DNA of 64,000 nucleotides from Gemmatimonadaceae bacterium (GCA_020852815.1 JADZAN010000014.1:62001-126000); one strand, 5' to 3'; counted from the stretch's first letter, positions 1-9,500 are shown. Notes: generated by a model not told the origin, from the sequence alone. Numbers and translations are program-made.

Positions 1-233
1 AGAGGGGCATGCGGGCCTCGGCGTGGCTGATGGATGTGCGCGAAACTGCAATCCTCCGTTGGCGCATGCCACGCGCGCGCGGCCAAGGGGAGGATCGGGG
101 CGGTAAACGCCACGTTCCGCGCGGTGGAGACGGACGGGATCGGCACGGCTTCCGCGGGGTATACTTCAGGAACAACGCCAAGCCGCTCGCATTGCGTGCG
201 GCGATGACCGGTTCCCCCAACTCGCGAACGCCC

Positions 234-725
234 ATGCACGCCTCGTTGCGCACGGCCGCCTTCATGCTCGCCAGCGCCCTTCTCCCGACCATTGCGAAGG
301 GGCAGGACGCCGGTGCCTCCACCGAACCGAAGCGGGTTCGATGGTCGGGCAACTTCACTCCAGTCCAGGTGCGCTCGTCGAACGTCGCCATGCGCTCGCA
401 GTCGCGCATCTACGGCACGGTGTCGCTTGTCTCGCTCCCCGACAACAAGGATCGCGCCCAGGTGCGCATCAACTTCACCAGCCAGTCGGGCGCCAACTCC
501 TACACCGCGCAGTGGGCGCTCGTGCAGGGGCGGTGTGGGTCGGGGAGCCTTCCCATGGCGGCCATCGACATCTTTCCCATCATCGAGGTAGGCGGCGACG
601 GACGCGCGCAACTCGACACCGAGCTTTCGCTCACCCTCCCCGAGAGCGGGGAGTACCACGTCAACGTCTACGTGGGTGGGCAGGAGCTGAGCAACGTCAT
701 CACCTGCGCGAACCTCAAGCGCTGA
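234..725 (+). CDS. Small secreted protein of unknown function
   Basis: Not recognised. The 163-residue product has a signal peptide (hydrophobic AAFMLASALLPTIAKGQ, cleavage likely near residue 24). The mature part is polar and beta-rich, with two cysteines (QGRCGSG and VITCANL) that could form a disulfide, so a small periplasmic or exported beta-sandwich is plausible. The ATG at 234 was preferred over in-frame upstream starts because the signal peptide begins there and the upstream stretch looks non-coding. A TATACT lies at 160-165, but no -35 element is convincing. The gene converges with susD and shares a terminator hairpin with it. Confidence 0.6.
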   Translation: MHASLRTAAFMLASALLPTIAKGQDAGASTEPKRVRWSGNFTPVQVRSSNVAMRSQSRIYGTVSLVSLPDNKDRAQVRINFTSQSGANSYTAQWALVQGRCGSGSLPMAAIDIFPIIEVGGDGRAQLDTELSLTLPESGEYHVNVYVGGQELSNVITCANLKR

Positions 726-774
726 CGAGCGCGCGCTGCCGCCGCATGCCGCGCGGTTGTCCAGGCGCCTAACG

Positions 775-811
775 CGAAGGGCGCGTCCCCCGCTGGGAGA
801 CGCGCCCTTCG
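775..811. terminator. Bidirectional terminator hairpin
   Basis: A perfect 13-bp stem (775-787 with 799-811) and an 11-nt loop sit between the convergent secreted-protein gene and susD. Neither side has a long T tract, so strength is uncertain. The plus-strand tail is TTGTCC. Confidence 0.6.
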
Positions 812-835
812 TTGTCCTGCCGGTGCTGCGGTGCG

Positions 836-2413
836 CTACTTCTCGATCTTCATCGTCGTCCCGGTGCGCAGCTTGCGACGCATCGCTGCGATGTCCTCAC
901 GCGCCACGCCCAACGCCTGGTCGAGCGCGCGCCCGAACTCCTCGCCCACGTACTTGTCGGGGAGGCCCACACCACCAAAGGTGTAGATCGGGAGGCGGAG
1001 GATTTCGAGTTCCTTCGCCGGCACCGGAAGGTGGCGCAACGTCCCCGCCTGGAGGCGGTCGGTGCGCCGTGCATCGTACAGTTCGATGCCGCTGGTGTTG
1101 AATAGCTCCACCTGCCGCTCGTAGTTGAGCTTCGTGATCAGCGACGCCGCCCCGTCGGCCGCGGTGGCCGCCGGGAGGTTGCCGCGTCCCACGCGGGTCT
1201 TGTTGATGAGCGTCGCCGCCTTGGCGAGATCGCCATTGCTGCGAATGAGCCCCTCGGCCCACAGCAGGTCGTTCTCGGCGCCCAGGATGAGCGGCGCCGG
1301 CCCTTCACCCGACGTCGGTGACGTGCGGGCGTGAAAGCGATAGCGCTTGTGCGAGTACGGGCTCTGCATGAAGAGGCCACGTGCCGGGTCGCCGATCACG
1401 GCGCCGTGGTACTGGAAATCGCTGGCGAAACGCGCGTCGGCCGACGTTCCGGCGGGCGGCATCGTCCCCGTGTACTTCGACGGCGAGTTGGGGTCCATGA
1501 CGTTGATCAACCGCATGTCGACGCGCAGCCACGTCGGCTCGTTGTTGTAGTACACGAACAGCGAGCACCAGTTGTTGCAGTCATCGCCCACGACGTTGAT
1601 GTCGATCGGAGTCCCGGTGGTGCCGGTGATCCCCTTCTCGGCGTACGACACGACCTTGGCCCAGTTCACCGTCGCGTTGTCCGCCGCGGTGCGCGGCGTG
1701 TAGGCGAGGAGGCGGGCCGCCATCGTGTTCGAGAGGCGGTTCAGGATCGACGAGCTCAGCACGCCGGCCGACAGCGGCAGGACGGTGGGCTCGTACGTGT
1801 AGCTGGTTCCGTTCAGCGACGCGATCAGCGCGTCCCACTTTGCCAGCGCGGTGGTGGCGACCTCGGTGTACTTCTTGAACGCCGGCGTCTGGCCCGTGGA
1901 GGTCTCGTCGACGACGAACGCCTGGTCGAACAGGAGGGCGAGGTCGGTGAGCGAGGCCGCCTGCGAGAAGGCCGCGAGCGCCTTGTACTTCGCTGTCTCG
2001 CCGTTGGGTACCTCGACGTTGTTGGCGATGGCGATGAGCACGTCGTTCGCGGCGCCTAACGTCCCGTAGTATCCATCCCACGGGTTCTCGGTCACGGCGC
2101 GGTCACCGCCGGCCGAGTTGTTCACGTACGCGGCACGTGGCTCCAGGTTGTTGAAGCGCATGCCGAAATTGCCGAAGTTGGCCGTCCCCATGTCGGCCGT
2201 CACCGACATCATGAGCCACGGCTCGACGTCGGTCATGGAGAGGTACCACGAGTTCACCGTGGAAATCGCGATGTTCTTGACGTCTTCCCCGGAGGCCAGC
2301 GCGCGCTTGATGTCGGGCTGGTTGGGGTTCGTCACATCGAGGTCCGCGCACGCCCCCGCCGCGAGCAGCGAGGCGACGCCCAGGAACCTCAGGGTCTTGA
2401 TGTATCGCATCAT
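836..2413 (-). CDS. SusD/RagB-like nutrient-binding outer-membrane lipoprotein
   Basis: Surface lipoprotein that captures substrate and lids the partner SusC transporter. The 525-residue product begins with a lipoprotein signal ending ...LLAAGAC, giving lipidation at Cys22. An alpha-helical SusD-type body follows (NPWDGYYGTLGAANDVL region; C-terminal RQVELFNTSGIELYDARRTD, typical of RagB/SusD ends). The start ATG at 2413 is 23 bp after the susC stop, so the two are co-transcribed. Specificity cannot be read from sequence; no glycoside hydrolase or peptidase is adjacent. The TTA-GGC codons in GTLGA belong to the over-represented CGTTAGGC word. Confidence 0.9.
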   Translation of the reverse strand: MMRYIKTLRFLGVASLLAAGACADLDVTNPNQPDIKRALASGEDVKNIAISTVNSWYLSMTDVEPWLMMSVTADMGTANFGNFGMRFNNLEPRAAYVNNSAGGDRAVTENPWDGYYGTLGAANDVLIAIANNVEVPNGETAKYKALAAFSQAASLTDLALLFDQAFVVDETSTGQTPAFKKYTEVATTALAKWDALIASLNGTSYTYEPTVLPLSAGVLSSSILNRLSNTMAARLLAYTPRTAADNATVNWAKVVSYAEKGITGTTGTPIDINVVGDDCNNWCSLFVYYNNEPTWLRVDMRLINVMDPNSPSKYTGTMPPAGTSADARFASDFQYHGAVIGDPARGLFMQSPYSHKRYRFHARTSPTSGEGPAPLILGAENDLLWAEGLIRSNGDLAKAATLINKTRVGRGNLPAATAADGAASLITKLNYERQVELFNTSGIELYDARRTDRLQAGTLRHLPVPAKELEILRLPIYTFGGVGLPDKYVGEEFGRALDQALGVAREDIAAMRRKLRTGTTMKIEK

Positions 2414-2436
2414 GTGTTGGGCTCGAGGGTGGCGGA

Positions 2437-5400
2437 TCAGAACTGGAGCTCGATCTGGCCGGTGAACGTGCGGAAGTTCGGGTACCGGAAGCCGTCGATG
2501 CGGAAGTTGAAGTCGCCGCCCGCCGTCACTTCAGGATCGAACCCGGTGTACTTCGTCCACGTGAACACGTTGCGACCGATGAACGCCACCTTCGCCCCCT
2601 TGATGGTGCGGTTGAGCCCGAACTTCGACAGCAGGTTCGAGTTCAGGTTGTACGCCACCGAGAGTTCGCGCAGACGCGCATACGAACCGTCCTCGACGAA
2701 GTGGTCGTTGGCCACGAGGCCGTTGTAGAGCCCGGCCGAGTAGAAGGCCAGCGGACGACGCTCGGACATCGGGCGCCCGGACTGGTCCTGCGTCCCGTGC
2801 CGCTCGTCCTGGTACATCCACTGCTTCGTGAAGTTGTAGATGTCGCCGCCCTTCACGCCGTCGAGCAGCGCGTAGAAGGTGAGGCTCTTGTAGCGGAGGT
2901 TGTTCGCCCACCCGAAGGTGAAGTCGGGGTTCACGTCGCCAATCACGTGCTGCGTCGCGCCCGCTGCGTTCACGTAGGCAATGGGCGCCTCGGTCGTCTT
3001 GCCGAGGTTGGCCGCGCGCACGAGGTAGCCGTCGGAGTTCACGACGTAGTCGGCGGGGTTGGCGCTCGCGTTGGCCGGGTTCTCCTTGAGCTGCTCGAAG
3101 CTGCGCACCCACCGGGTGCCATAGATGATCCCCAGCTTCTCGCCGCTCTTGTAGTAGAACACGTCCTGCCCCTGCGCGCCGGTGGCGTTGCGACGGAACG
3201 GCGCGGCCTCCATGTGGTCGATCTTCTGCCGCGTGTTGTCGCCGGTGAGCGAGAACGAGTAGGAGAAGGCATCGGTGTCGATGACGCGCGTCTGCAACGA
3301 CACTTCCCACGTCTGCGCGCTCACGTCGGCCGCGTTTTGCACCTGGCGGAGGAAGCCGCCAGACTGCGCCAGCGACAGCGGCACGGAGAGGAAGGCCCCC
3401 TTCGTCAGGCGGTCGGCACGCACCACCTCGAGGTCGAACCGGTCGAGGAACTGCACGTTGAGGCCGTACTCGTTCTCCGTCTGGATCGCCGGCTTGAGGT
3501 TCCGGTTGCCCAGTTGCTGCTTGGAAATCTGCCCGCCCGACAGCGAGTACGTCTCGTACTGGTCGGTGAAGTCGGGGCGGAGTCCCGCCGTCCCGCGCGC
3601 CGCGCGGATCTTCAGCTCCTGCACGCCAGGCAGCTTGAAGTCCTCGCTGATGCGGTAGGCGCCCGCGATACGGTAGAAGTCCTGCCAGCGCTCGTTGGGC
3701 CCGAACAGCGACGACCCGTCACGACGATACAGCGCGTCGATGATGTAGCGATCCTTGAAGTCGAACGCCTGCGCCACCATGTAGTTGATCGTGCGCTGCG
3801 TGTTCATCCCCGAGGAAATCGCGTTCTGCGTCGGGTCCAGCGCGTCGAGATCCGGCACCTGCGACACGGTCAGCTTCGACCCCTGCGCGTTGTTGCTGAT
3901 GTTGTCCAGCGTCTCGCGCAGGTACGTCACGCGAGTCGTCGACAGCAGGTTGTTGAACAGGAGCTTCTTGGTCGTCGCGTTGAACTGGAGGTTCTCGGCC
4001 AGGTTGTTGTTCGACCCGTTGCTGAGGAAGCCCGTCGTGGCAACGCCGCCCTCGTTCAGGTAGCCGCGATACTGGTACGTGCGGCTGCGGATGTTCGCGC
4101 GGTCGGTCCCGTAGTTGGCATCCAGGTTGAGCCAGCTGAACGGACGATAGCGCAGCGCGAAGGACCCCAGGATGCGCTCACGGCGCAGGCTGTAGTCGTT
4201 GTTCTTGAGCCCCCACAGCGGATTGCCGCGCGCGTTCTTCGCCTTCGTGTCCGGAAGGAGCGGGAAGTACGGAACGTCGCTCACCGTCGGGTTCGGGTTC
4301 TTGAGGTCGATGTCCGGCGGCGCCTGCAACAGCGCGAACCATCCGTCGGTGCTCGTTGGGTCGTAGTCGTTGTTGTTCAAACCGTACGTGAACGACGCCG
4401 AGAAATCGGCCTTCGCGCCTAACGCCTGGTCCACGTTGAGGCGAAGGTTCTGGCGGTGCTGCCCCGACGTGAACGGCAGGATCCCCTGGTTGTGGTCCGT
4501 CGTGAACGACGAGTTCAGGTTCGTGCTCCCGCGACGAAGCCCGAGCTGGAAGTTCTGCAGGTAGAACGAGCCATCCTGCAGCCACGTCTCCAACTGGTTG
4601 CGCCAGGCATCCGGGCCGGTGGCCGGATACGCGTTGTCGGCAATCCCGTCCGGATCCAGCACGCGCTGACCACCCGTCGTCGTCTGGATCGACCCGTCGG
4701 CGTTGAGCGCGAAATTGTGATGCTGGCTGAGCGGGACAAACTTGTACACGCCCGACTGCCCGTACTCCGAGCGCGACGAGAACGAAATCTTGTTGTCCTG
4801 GAGGTTCTTGCCGCGCTTGGTCGTGATGTTCACGACGCCGTTGGCCGCGTTCGAGCCGTAGAACGAGGCGGCGGCGGCGCCCTTCAGCACCTCCACGCTC
4901 TCGATGTCGTTGGCGTCGATGTCGGCCAGCGAGTTCGTGGTGATCACGCCGTCGACCAGGACGAGCGGGTTGTTGTTCCCGACCGAGAGGTTGGTCGACC
5001 CGCGCAAACGGATCGTCGGGGCAGCGCCAGGATTCCCGGTGCCAATCGCGATACGCGCCCCGGAGACCTTCCCCGCAAGCGCCGCCAGCGGCGACGACGC
5101 GGGGACCTGCTTGATCTGGTCCTCCGACAGGCGCCCGACCGACATCGCCGTCTTCTTCACCGAGACGGCCTCGGCGACACCCGTCACCACCATTTCCTCG
5201 AGGCGGAACGGGTCGGTCTTGAGCTCGAAGTTCTGCGTCTGCGTCCCCGTACTCAGCGTGATCTGCCGGCTGATGGGGGTATACCCGATGAAGCGGGCGG
5301 TCAGCGTCACACGCTGCCCGTTGGCCTGCGACTCGGGGATCGAGAACTGGTACACGCCGTTCGTGCCGGACGTCGTCCCGGCGTTGAGCGAGGGGATCAA

Positions 5401-5553
5401 CACGTTGGCGCCAACGATCGGCTGGCCTTCCGTGGTGGTCACCCGCCCGGAGATCGTGGCCGCCTGCGCAAACGCCTGTACCGGGAGCCCAACGAGCAGG
5501 GCAACGGCAAAGGCACGCGCCAGAGCGCCCTTCAGGGCTGGCATGCTTCGCAT
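2437..5553 (-). CDS. SusC/RagA-family TonB-linked outer-membrane transporter
   Basis: TonB-dependent outer-membrane channel that imports oligomers or peptides with SusD. About 1,038 residues: a signal peptide (LARAFAVALLVGLPVQAFAQ), a carboxypeptidase-regulatory-like domain (ISGRVTTTEGQPIVGANV), the SusC linker (EEMVVTGVAEAVSVKKTA), a plug domain (RGSTNLSVGNNNPLVLVDGV, SVEVLKGAAAASFYGSNA) and a 22-strand-type barrel ending in Phe (FTGQIELQF), as outer-membrane proteins do. The ATG at 5553 places the signal peptide at the N terminus; in-frame sequence extends to 5664 but is not signal-like. No strong Shine-Dalgarno is visible. It is the first gene of the susC-susD pair. Confidence 0.92.
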   Translation of the reverse strand: MRSMPALKGALARAFAVALLVGLPVQAFAQAATISGRVTTTEGQPIVGANVLIPSLNAGTTSGTNGVYQFSIPESQANGQRVTLTARFIGYTPISRQITLSTGTQTQNFELKTDPFRLEEMVVTGVAEAVSVKKTAMSVGRLSEDQIKQVPASSPLAALAGKVSGARIAIGTGNPGAAPTIRLRGSTNLSVGNNNPLVLVDGVITTNSLADIDANDIESVEVLKGAAAASFYGSNAANGVVNITTKRGKNLQDNKISFSSRSEYGQSGVYKFVPLSQHHNFALNADGSIQTTTGGQRVLDPDGIADNAYPATGPDAWRNQLETWLQDGSFYLQNFQLGLRRGSTNLNSSFTTDHNQGILPFTSGQHRQNLRLNVDQALGAKADFSASFTYGLNNNDYDPTSTDGWFALLQAPPDIDLKNPNPTVSDVPYFPLLPDTKAKNARGNPLWGLKNNDYSLRRERILGSFALRYRPFSWLNLDANYGTDRANIRSRTYQYRGYLNEGGVATTGFLSNGSNNNLAENLQFNATTKKLLFNNLLSTTRVTYLRETLDNISNNAQGSKLTVSQVPDLDALDPTQNAISSGMNTQRTINYMVAQAFDFKDRYIIDALYRRDGSSLFGPNERWQDFYRIAGAYRISEDFKLPGVQELKIRAARGTAGLRPDFTDQYETYSLSGGQISKQQLGNRNLKPAIQTENEYGLNVQFLDRFDLEVVRADRLTKGAFLSVPLSLAQSGGFLRQVQNAADVSAQTWEVSLQTRVIDTDAFSYSFSLTGDNTRQKIDHMEAAPFRRNATGAQGQDVFYYKSGEKLGIIYGTRWVRSFEQLKENPANASANPADYVVNSDGYLVRAANLGKTTEAPIAYVNAAGATQHVIGDVNPDFTFGWANNLRYKSLTFYALLDGVKGGDIYNFTKQWMYQDERHGTQDQSGRPMSERRPLAFYSAGLYNGLVANDHFVEDGSYARLRELSVAYNLNSNLLSKFGLNRTIKGAKVAFIGRNVFTWTKYTGFDPEVTAGGDFNFRIDGFRYPNFRTFTGQIELQF

Positions 5554-5996
5554 GATGTCTGGAGATACTGGTGTGGGGGGGTAGTGCTTTCCGAACCACC
5601 TGCGTTCGCTGTGACAGATCAGCGCGTCCGGTCCTCCTATCCCAAGGGGTGAACGTCCCATCACCTACCCGTTCAGGCAGGGATCAAGACCCGACGAAGC
5701 TTGGATGCGGAATTGGCTACGTCAAGAGGAAGGTTGGATATCGTGAAGGGTCTATCCCGCTACCCAACAACGACTTGCACGCGGGTTTGTATACAGTCGC
5801 CACCGCGCCCGTTCAGTTTGCGACCGCCCAGCGTCGTCGGCACTTGCACCTTCTTTGTCCCTCCGTGTGGACGGGCCGGCACCACTTTCCTCGCTTCGGC
5901 GGCCGGAGAATCAACCGTGGCGACGGCTCGAGGGGACGCGCCGACGAACGCGCTGCCCGCGGAGCAGCGCGCGGTTAGCGCCTGGCGAACGGAGCT
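5554..5996. other. Intergenic region upstream of susC
   Basis: 443 bp without a convincing gene; open frames here have no recognisable protein features. On the minus strand CTGAAC (plus 5811-5816), 17 nt and TATACA (plus 5788-5793) form a weak sigma-70-like candidate for susC, which would give a leader of about 235 nt. Confidence 0.3.
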
Positions 5997-7202
5997 TCAG
6001 CGAGGCCGCGGGTAGATGAACTCGATCGGGAGCTGCACGACCTGCGGGACACTCACGCCGCGCCGGCGCGCAGGGAGAAAGCGGGCCTGCACGAGCGCCT
6101 GGCGCGCCGAGAGCGAGAAGAGCGGATGGGTCGACGCGACCACCCCAAGCGTCTCCGGAACCACCGCCCCCGTGGTATCGACCACGAACTCCGCCAGGAC
6201 CCGCCCGCTGCGGCGCTCACGATAGAGCGGGATCGGATACTCCGGGGCGAGCGCGCCGTCGGGGAGTGCCACCGCCGTATCGACCTGACTCGCCGTGAAG
6301 GCCTCGCCGCGACGTACCAACCCCTCGAGGTCGACCGCGGCGCGTGCATCGACAACGGCGGCAGGATCGGGCGTCCGCTTGCGCGAGCGGAACGGCGACG
6401 ACCAGATCGCCACCACCCCGCATCGATCCAGGTTGCGAGGACCGGCGAACTCCGCGGGAACGGTCGCCGATCCGGAGTACACCTCTATCCCCTCCACCAT
6501 CCCCGGATCGATAGACTCGAGGTCGAACTCAGCGGCCGTCGCTGGCATCCCGTCCAGGAATACCAGTGGGGCGCACGGAGAGCCGCGGATCCGGACCGCC
6601 TTCTGGATGGAACCGATCGGGCGGATCCTGACGCCGGGAACCTCGCGCAGCAGGTCGGTGAACGAGAACGAGTGCGTGCGTTCGATCCGCTCGCGCGAGA
6701 TGAAGTGCCCGATCTTGCGGTCGCGACGCTCGTAGAAGCCGGCCAGGCGCGATTCGAATGCGTCGGAGCGCGCCAGGACTGCAATCGGCGCCAGGAGGGT
6801 CACCACCTGCACGAGCTGGATCTCGACGTCGGTAAGCCCGCCAGCCGGAACTTCGAGATCCATCACCGTCGGCCGGAAACCCAGGCGCCTGATTCTCAGG
6901 CGCGCGCTCCCGACGGCGAGCCCGTGCAGCGCATAGCTCCCATCCTCACCGGATATCGCCCGCTGCTCGCTCCCATCGACGCCCACCTCGGCGCCGGCGA
7001 TCGCCAGCCCGAGGGTGTCGCGCACATGTCCGCTCACCGCCGCGCCCTGCCCCCACACGGGGGTGGTGTGCACAAGTGGCAGGAGCAGGCAGGCGACGAG
7101 CACGCAGCGACCGGTGAACGCGCGAAGCTCATGGCGCTCGCCGAACTGGCGGCGCCACGGGAGCGCAAGCGACCGACGCAAGACGGGAGGAGGGGGACGC
7201 AT
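5997..7202 (-). CDS. Carboxypeptidase-regulatory / TonB-plug / TonB C-terminal chimera
   Basis: About 401 residues with an unusual domain order. A hydrophobic signal (RCVLVACLLLPLVHTTPVWG) leads into a CarboxypepD_reg-like domain (VSGHVRDTLGLAIAGAEVGV), a TonB-receptor plug-like domain (ADLLREVPGVRI-type segment, PLVFLDGMPATAAEFDLES, VEGIEVYSG) with no barrel after it, and a TonB-like C-terminal domain (GRVLAEFVVDTTGAVVPETL, ALVQARFLPARRRG). Plug-only proteins with a regulatory domain are known; a TonB_C domain on the same chain is odd, since it normally contacts the receptor from the inner-membrane side. ATG 7202 was chosen; GTG 7229 is an alternative. Function is unknown, probably envelope or TonB related. 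Confidence 0.65.
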   Translation of the reverse strand: MRPPPPVLRRSLALPWRRQFGERHELRAFTGRCVLVACLLLPLVHTTPVWGQGAAVSGHVRDTLGLAIAGAEVGVDGSEQRAISGEDGSYALHGLAVGSARLRIRRLGFRPTVMDLEVPAGGLTDVEIQLVQVVTLLAPIAVLARSDAFESRLAGFYERRDRKIGHFISRERIERTHSFSFTDLLREVPGVRIRPIGSIQKAVRIRGSPCAPLVFLDGMPATAAEFDLESIDPGMVEGIEVYSGSATVPAEFAGPRNLDRCGVVAIWSSPFRSRKRTPDPAAVVDARAAVDLEGLVRRGEAFTASQVDTAVALPDGALAPEYPIPLYRERRSGRVLAEFVVDTTGAVVPETLGVVASTHPLFSLSARQALVQARFLPARRRGVSVPQVVQLPIEFIYPRPR

Positions 7203-7373
7203 CGTCGTGAGGAGGGGCCTCGCACTCACGATACGTCGGCGAGCGCTGGCGCGATACTCGAAGCTCTCTCACGAATGGTCGCCGGTGCGCTGCCGAATGG
7301 CGGGCGCTGCCGCGTGGCGGGGGCGGCCGCGCCGCGCGCACCGCGCCTGTTGCCGCGCGGGTTTAGGGTGCGC

Positions 7374-9275
7374 CTAGCGCGCGAGACCGATCGCCGCCAT
7401 CCAACCCGCCAGCCCCGGATACCGCGGGTCGATCCTGGCGAGAGTAAGCGCCGTCGCGCGCGAGCGCTCCAGGTCGCGGGCGAGTCCGTAGGCGAGGGAG
7501 AGCTGGTACAGCGCCGCCGTGTTTGTCGGCTCGATGCGCACGGCCTGCTCGAGGAGCGGGATCGCCGCCGGCACGTCCTTGCGCTGCAGCAGCAGTTGGG
7601 CGAGCGCCAGCGCTCCCGCGCTCGACGGTTCCAGCTGCAACGCCTGGCGCAGCGCCTGCTCGGCCTCGGCGGTTCGTCCTTCCTGCTGCAGCGCCCCGGC
7701 CAGGAGCCGGCGCGGGAACTCGGCCACGGGCTGGTCGCGAACCAGGCCGCGGTACTCCCACGCGGCGGAGTCAGGGAAGGCGCGCCGCCGGTACGCTTCG
7801 GCAATCCGCAGTTTGGCTTCCTCCCACCGCACCCCGCCGCGCGAGACCATGAGCGCGAGGCTGTCCAACAGGGAGGCAGGACGATACGTGGCCCGATAGT
7901 CCACCTGCCGGGCCGCGGGCACAAAGGGCCAGCGCCCCACGATCGTCTGCACCGTGTGATGCGCAATGCGCTCGTCGAACGGCGTGAGCGCGGCTCCCCG
8001 CTGGTAGGCGTCCCACCCCCTGAACCGCGTCCTGTCGGCGCGGTGCCCCAGGAACGATGCCGAATCCAGCGCCTCGAAGAACGCGCGTGCGAGAAGCGTC
8101 ACGCCGGCGCGCGTCGGGTGCACGTGCTCCAGGAAGAGTCCGCCCCCCGGGAGCCCGCCGCTCGCCTGCTCGAAGCGCTCGGCCACGGGGACGTACGTTG
8201 CTCCGCCAGCGCGCGCCGCCGACTGCACCGTCGCCGTGAATGCGCCGGGGGCGCGAAAGCGCACGACGTCGAGATCGCGGGCACGCGGCAACGCCGTCCG
8301 TGCCGCCGCGCTGTCGCCTCGCTCGAGCGCCTCGTGCCCGGCGCGGTATGCCGAGTCGGCGGCGCCGTTGGCCGGCGAGGCAAAGGGCGCCTGGTCGCGC
8401 ACGTTGCTGGCCAGGCTGCCGACAAACACTGGAATGCCGGCCGCGCGGAACGTGGAGAGCACCGCCGCGAGGTTGTCGGCAAACTGCTCGCGCCCACGCG
8501 CGTACGTGGGGCTCCCCTCCGGCACCTCGCGATCACGCGCCAACACCTCCATGAATGACGGCGCGGAGTCGGCCGCCGCTGCACCGCCACGCGACAGCAG
8601 TCGGCGCAGCGCCATCCCCAGGCGGAACCGCTGGATGGCCAGCGAGGCGCGCGCCAGCCACGGCGCACCTCCTCCGCTCCTCGAGGCCGCCCCCATTACG
8701 CCGTAGTACTCGTTGTGTCCGGCGTAGATGAGCACGGCGTCCGGGCGCTGCGCGGCGACCTCGCCGGCAAGGTCGCGCAGGGTGACACTGTTGGTGGCGG
8801 CAATGCCGAGGTTGATCACCTCGACCGAATCGGCGGGGAGCACGTCGTGCAACGCGTCGCGCAGCAGGCGCGAGAACGTTCCGTTGCGCGGATAGGGGAA
8901 GCCGGCGGTCGTCGATTCCCCCATCACGAAGAGGCGAAAGCCGTTGGCGGGCTTGTCGCGCGCGAAGAACTCGGCGGGGGGCGCGGGGGCGGCCGACGCG
9001 GTCGGGAAGTAGCGCTCGCCGATGCGCGGGTTCGCGACGAGGAGCGCGCCGTCGCCGATGAGTGCGGGGACGAAGAGCGGGAGCGCATCCTCCGGGCGCA
9101 GCAGGCGCAACGCGCCTTCCACGCCGGCGAGGCACAGGAACGGCGCCAGCACGGTGACGGCGAGGAAGATCCGCCGGCGTCGCGCCGAGAGCGGCGCCGA
9201 GCTCGGCGCGCCCGCCGGGCCACCGGTTGCAGCCGACGGAGCCGACGGGCGCGCGGGCTTTCCCTTGCGGCTCAA
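7374..9275 (-). CDS. Membrane-anchored SGNH/GDSL hydrolase with TPR domain
   Basis: About 633 residues from a TTG start at 9275 whose TG overlaps the TGA stop of the DUF5989 gene, so translation is probably coupled. Order: an N-terminal transmembrane segment (IFLAVTVLAPFLCLAGVEGA); an SGNH fold with block I VMGESTTAG (Ser about 121), block II NLGIAATNS, block III GHNEYYG (Asn about 188) and a C-terminal HVHPTRAG carrying the catalytic His; then TPR-like helices rich in Ala/Leu (QEGRTAEAEQALRQALQL, RKDVPAAIPLLEQAVRI). Such enzymes act as esterases or deacylases on envelope polymers; the substrate here is unknown. In-frame sequence upstream of the TTG overlaps the neighbouring gene and is not protein-like. 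Confidence 0.75.
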   Translation of the reverse strand: MSRKGKPARPSAPSAATGGPAGAPSSAPLSARRRRIFLAVTVLAPFLCLAGVEGALRLLRPEDALPLFVPALIGDGALLVANPRIGERYFPTASAAPAPPAEFFARDKPANGFRLFVMGESTTAGFPYPRNGTFSRLLRDALHDVLPADSVEVINLGIAATNSVTLRDLAGEVAAQRPDAVLIYAGHNEYYGVMGAASRSGGGAPWLARASLAIQRFRLGMALRRLLSRGGAAAADSAPSFMEVLARDREVPEGSPTYARGREQFADNLAAVLSTFRAAGIPVFVGSLASNVRDQAPFASPANGAADSAYRAGHEALERGDSAAARTALPRARDLDVVRFRAPGAFTATVQSAARAGGATYVPVAERFEQASGGLPGGGLFLEHVHPTRAGVTLLARAFFEALDSASFLGHRADRTRFRGWDAYQRGAALTPFDERIAHHTVQTIVGRWPFVPAARQVDYRATYRPASLLDSLALMVSRGGVRWEEAKLRIAEAYRRRAFPDSAAWEYRGLVRDQPVAEFPRRLLAGALQQEGRTAEAEQALRQALQLEPSSAGALALAQLLLQRKDVPAAIPLLEQAVRIEPTNTAALYQLSLAYGLARDLERSRATALTLARIDPRYPGLAGWMAAIGLAR

Positions 9276-9424
9276 AAGATCGAGTAGATGAAGGGGGCAA
9301 GCGCCGAGCCCTGCGCCGCCATCAGGACCGCCCCCGACGCGAACAGCACGACGAGGAGGGGGAGCAGCCAGAGTTTCTTGCGCTCCCGCATGTAGGCCCA
9401 CAACTCGCGCATCACCTGCCACAT
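9272..9424 (-). CDS. DUF5989-family small membrane protein
   Basis: Fifty residues, recognised by its family pattern: RELWAYMRERKKLWLLPLL followed by a transmembrane helix and the conserved end QGSALAPFIYSIF. The family often sits beside an SGNH hydrolase, a carbamoyltransferase and an SxtJ-like protein (family knowledge). Only the hydrolase is present here. The start ATG 9424 is internal to a longer open frame whose upstream part lies in the atp terminator. The stop overlaps the TTG start of the hydrolase. Role unknown; the tight coupling suggests the two proteins work together at the inner membrane. Confidence 0.8.
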   Translation of the reverse strand: MWQVMRELWAYMRERKKLWLLPLLVVLFASGAVLMAAQGSALAPFIYSIF

Positions 9425-9450
9425 GGCGTACCGCGATCCCGGCCGGGGGG

Positions 9451-9486
9451 AAAATCGACGCGCCGACCTCGTGCGAGGCCGGCGCG
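9451..9486 (-). terminator. Terminator of the F1 ATPase operon
   Basis: A minus-strand hairpin of 12 pairs (plus 9459-9470 with 9475-9486, one G-U in RNA) is followed on the transcript by GATTTTCC. It lies directly after the atpC stop, separating the atp operon from DUF5989/SGNH. Confidence 0.7.
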
Positions 9487-9500
9487 TGCACACTGCGGAG

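Noticed and set aside
5700-5760. TTGACG on the minus strand as susC -35
   Set aside because: At 17 nt the -10 would be AAGCTT, a poor match.
6126-8558. Long plus-strand open frame (810 codons) opposite the plug chimera and SGNH genes
   Set aside because: Arg/His/Gly-rich composition without motifs, and it covers two well-supported minus-strand genes; a normal by-product of high GC.
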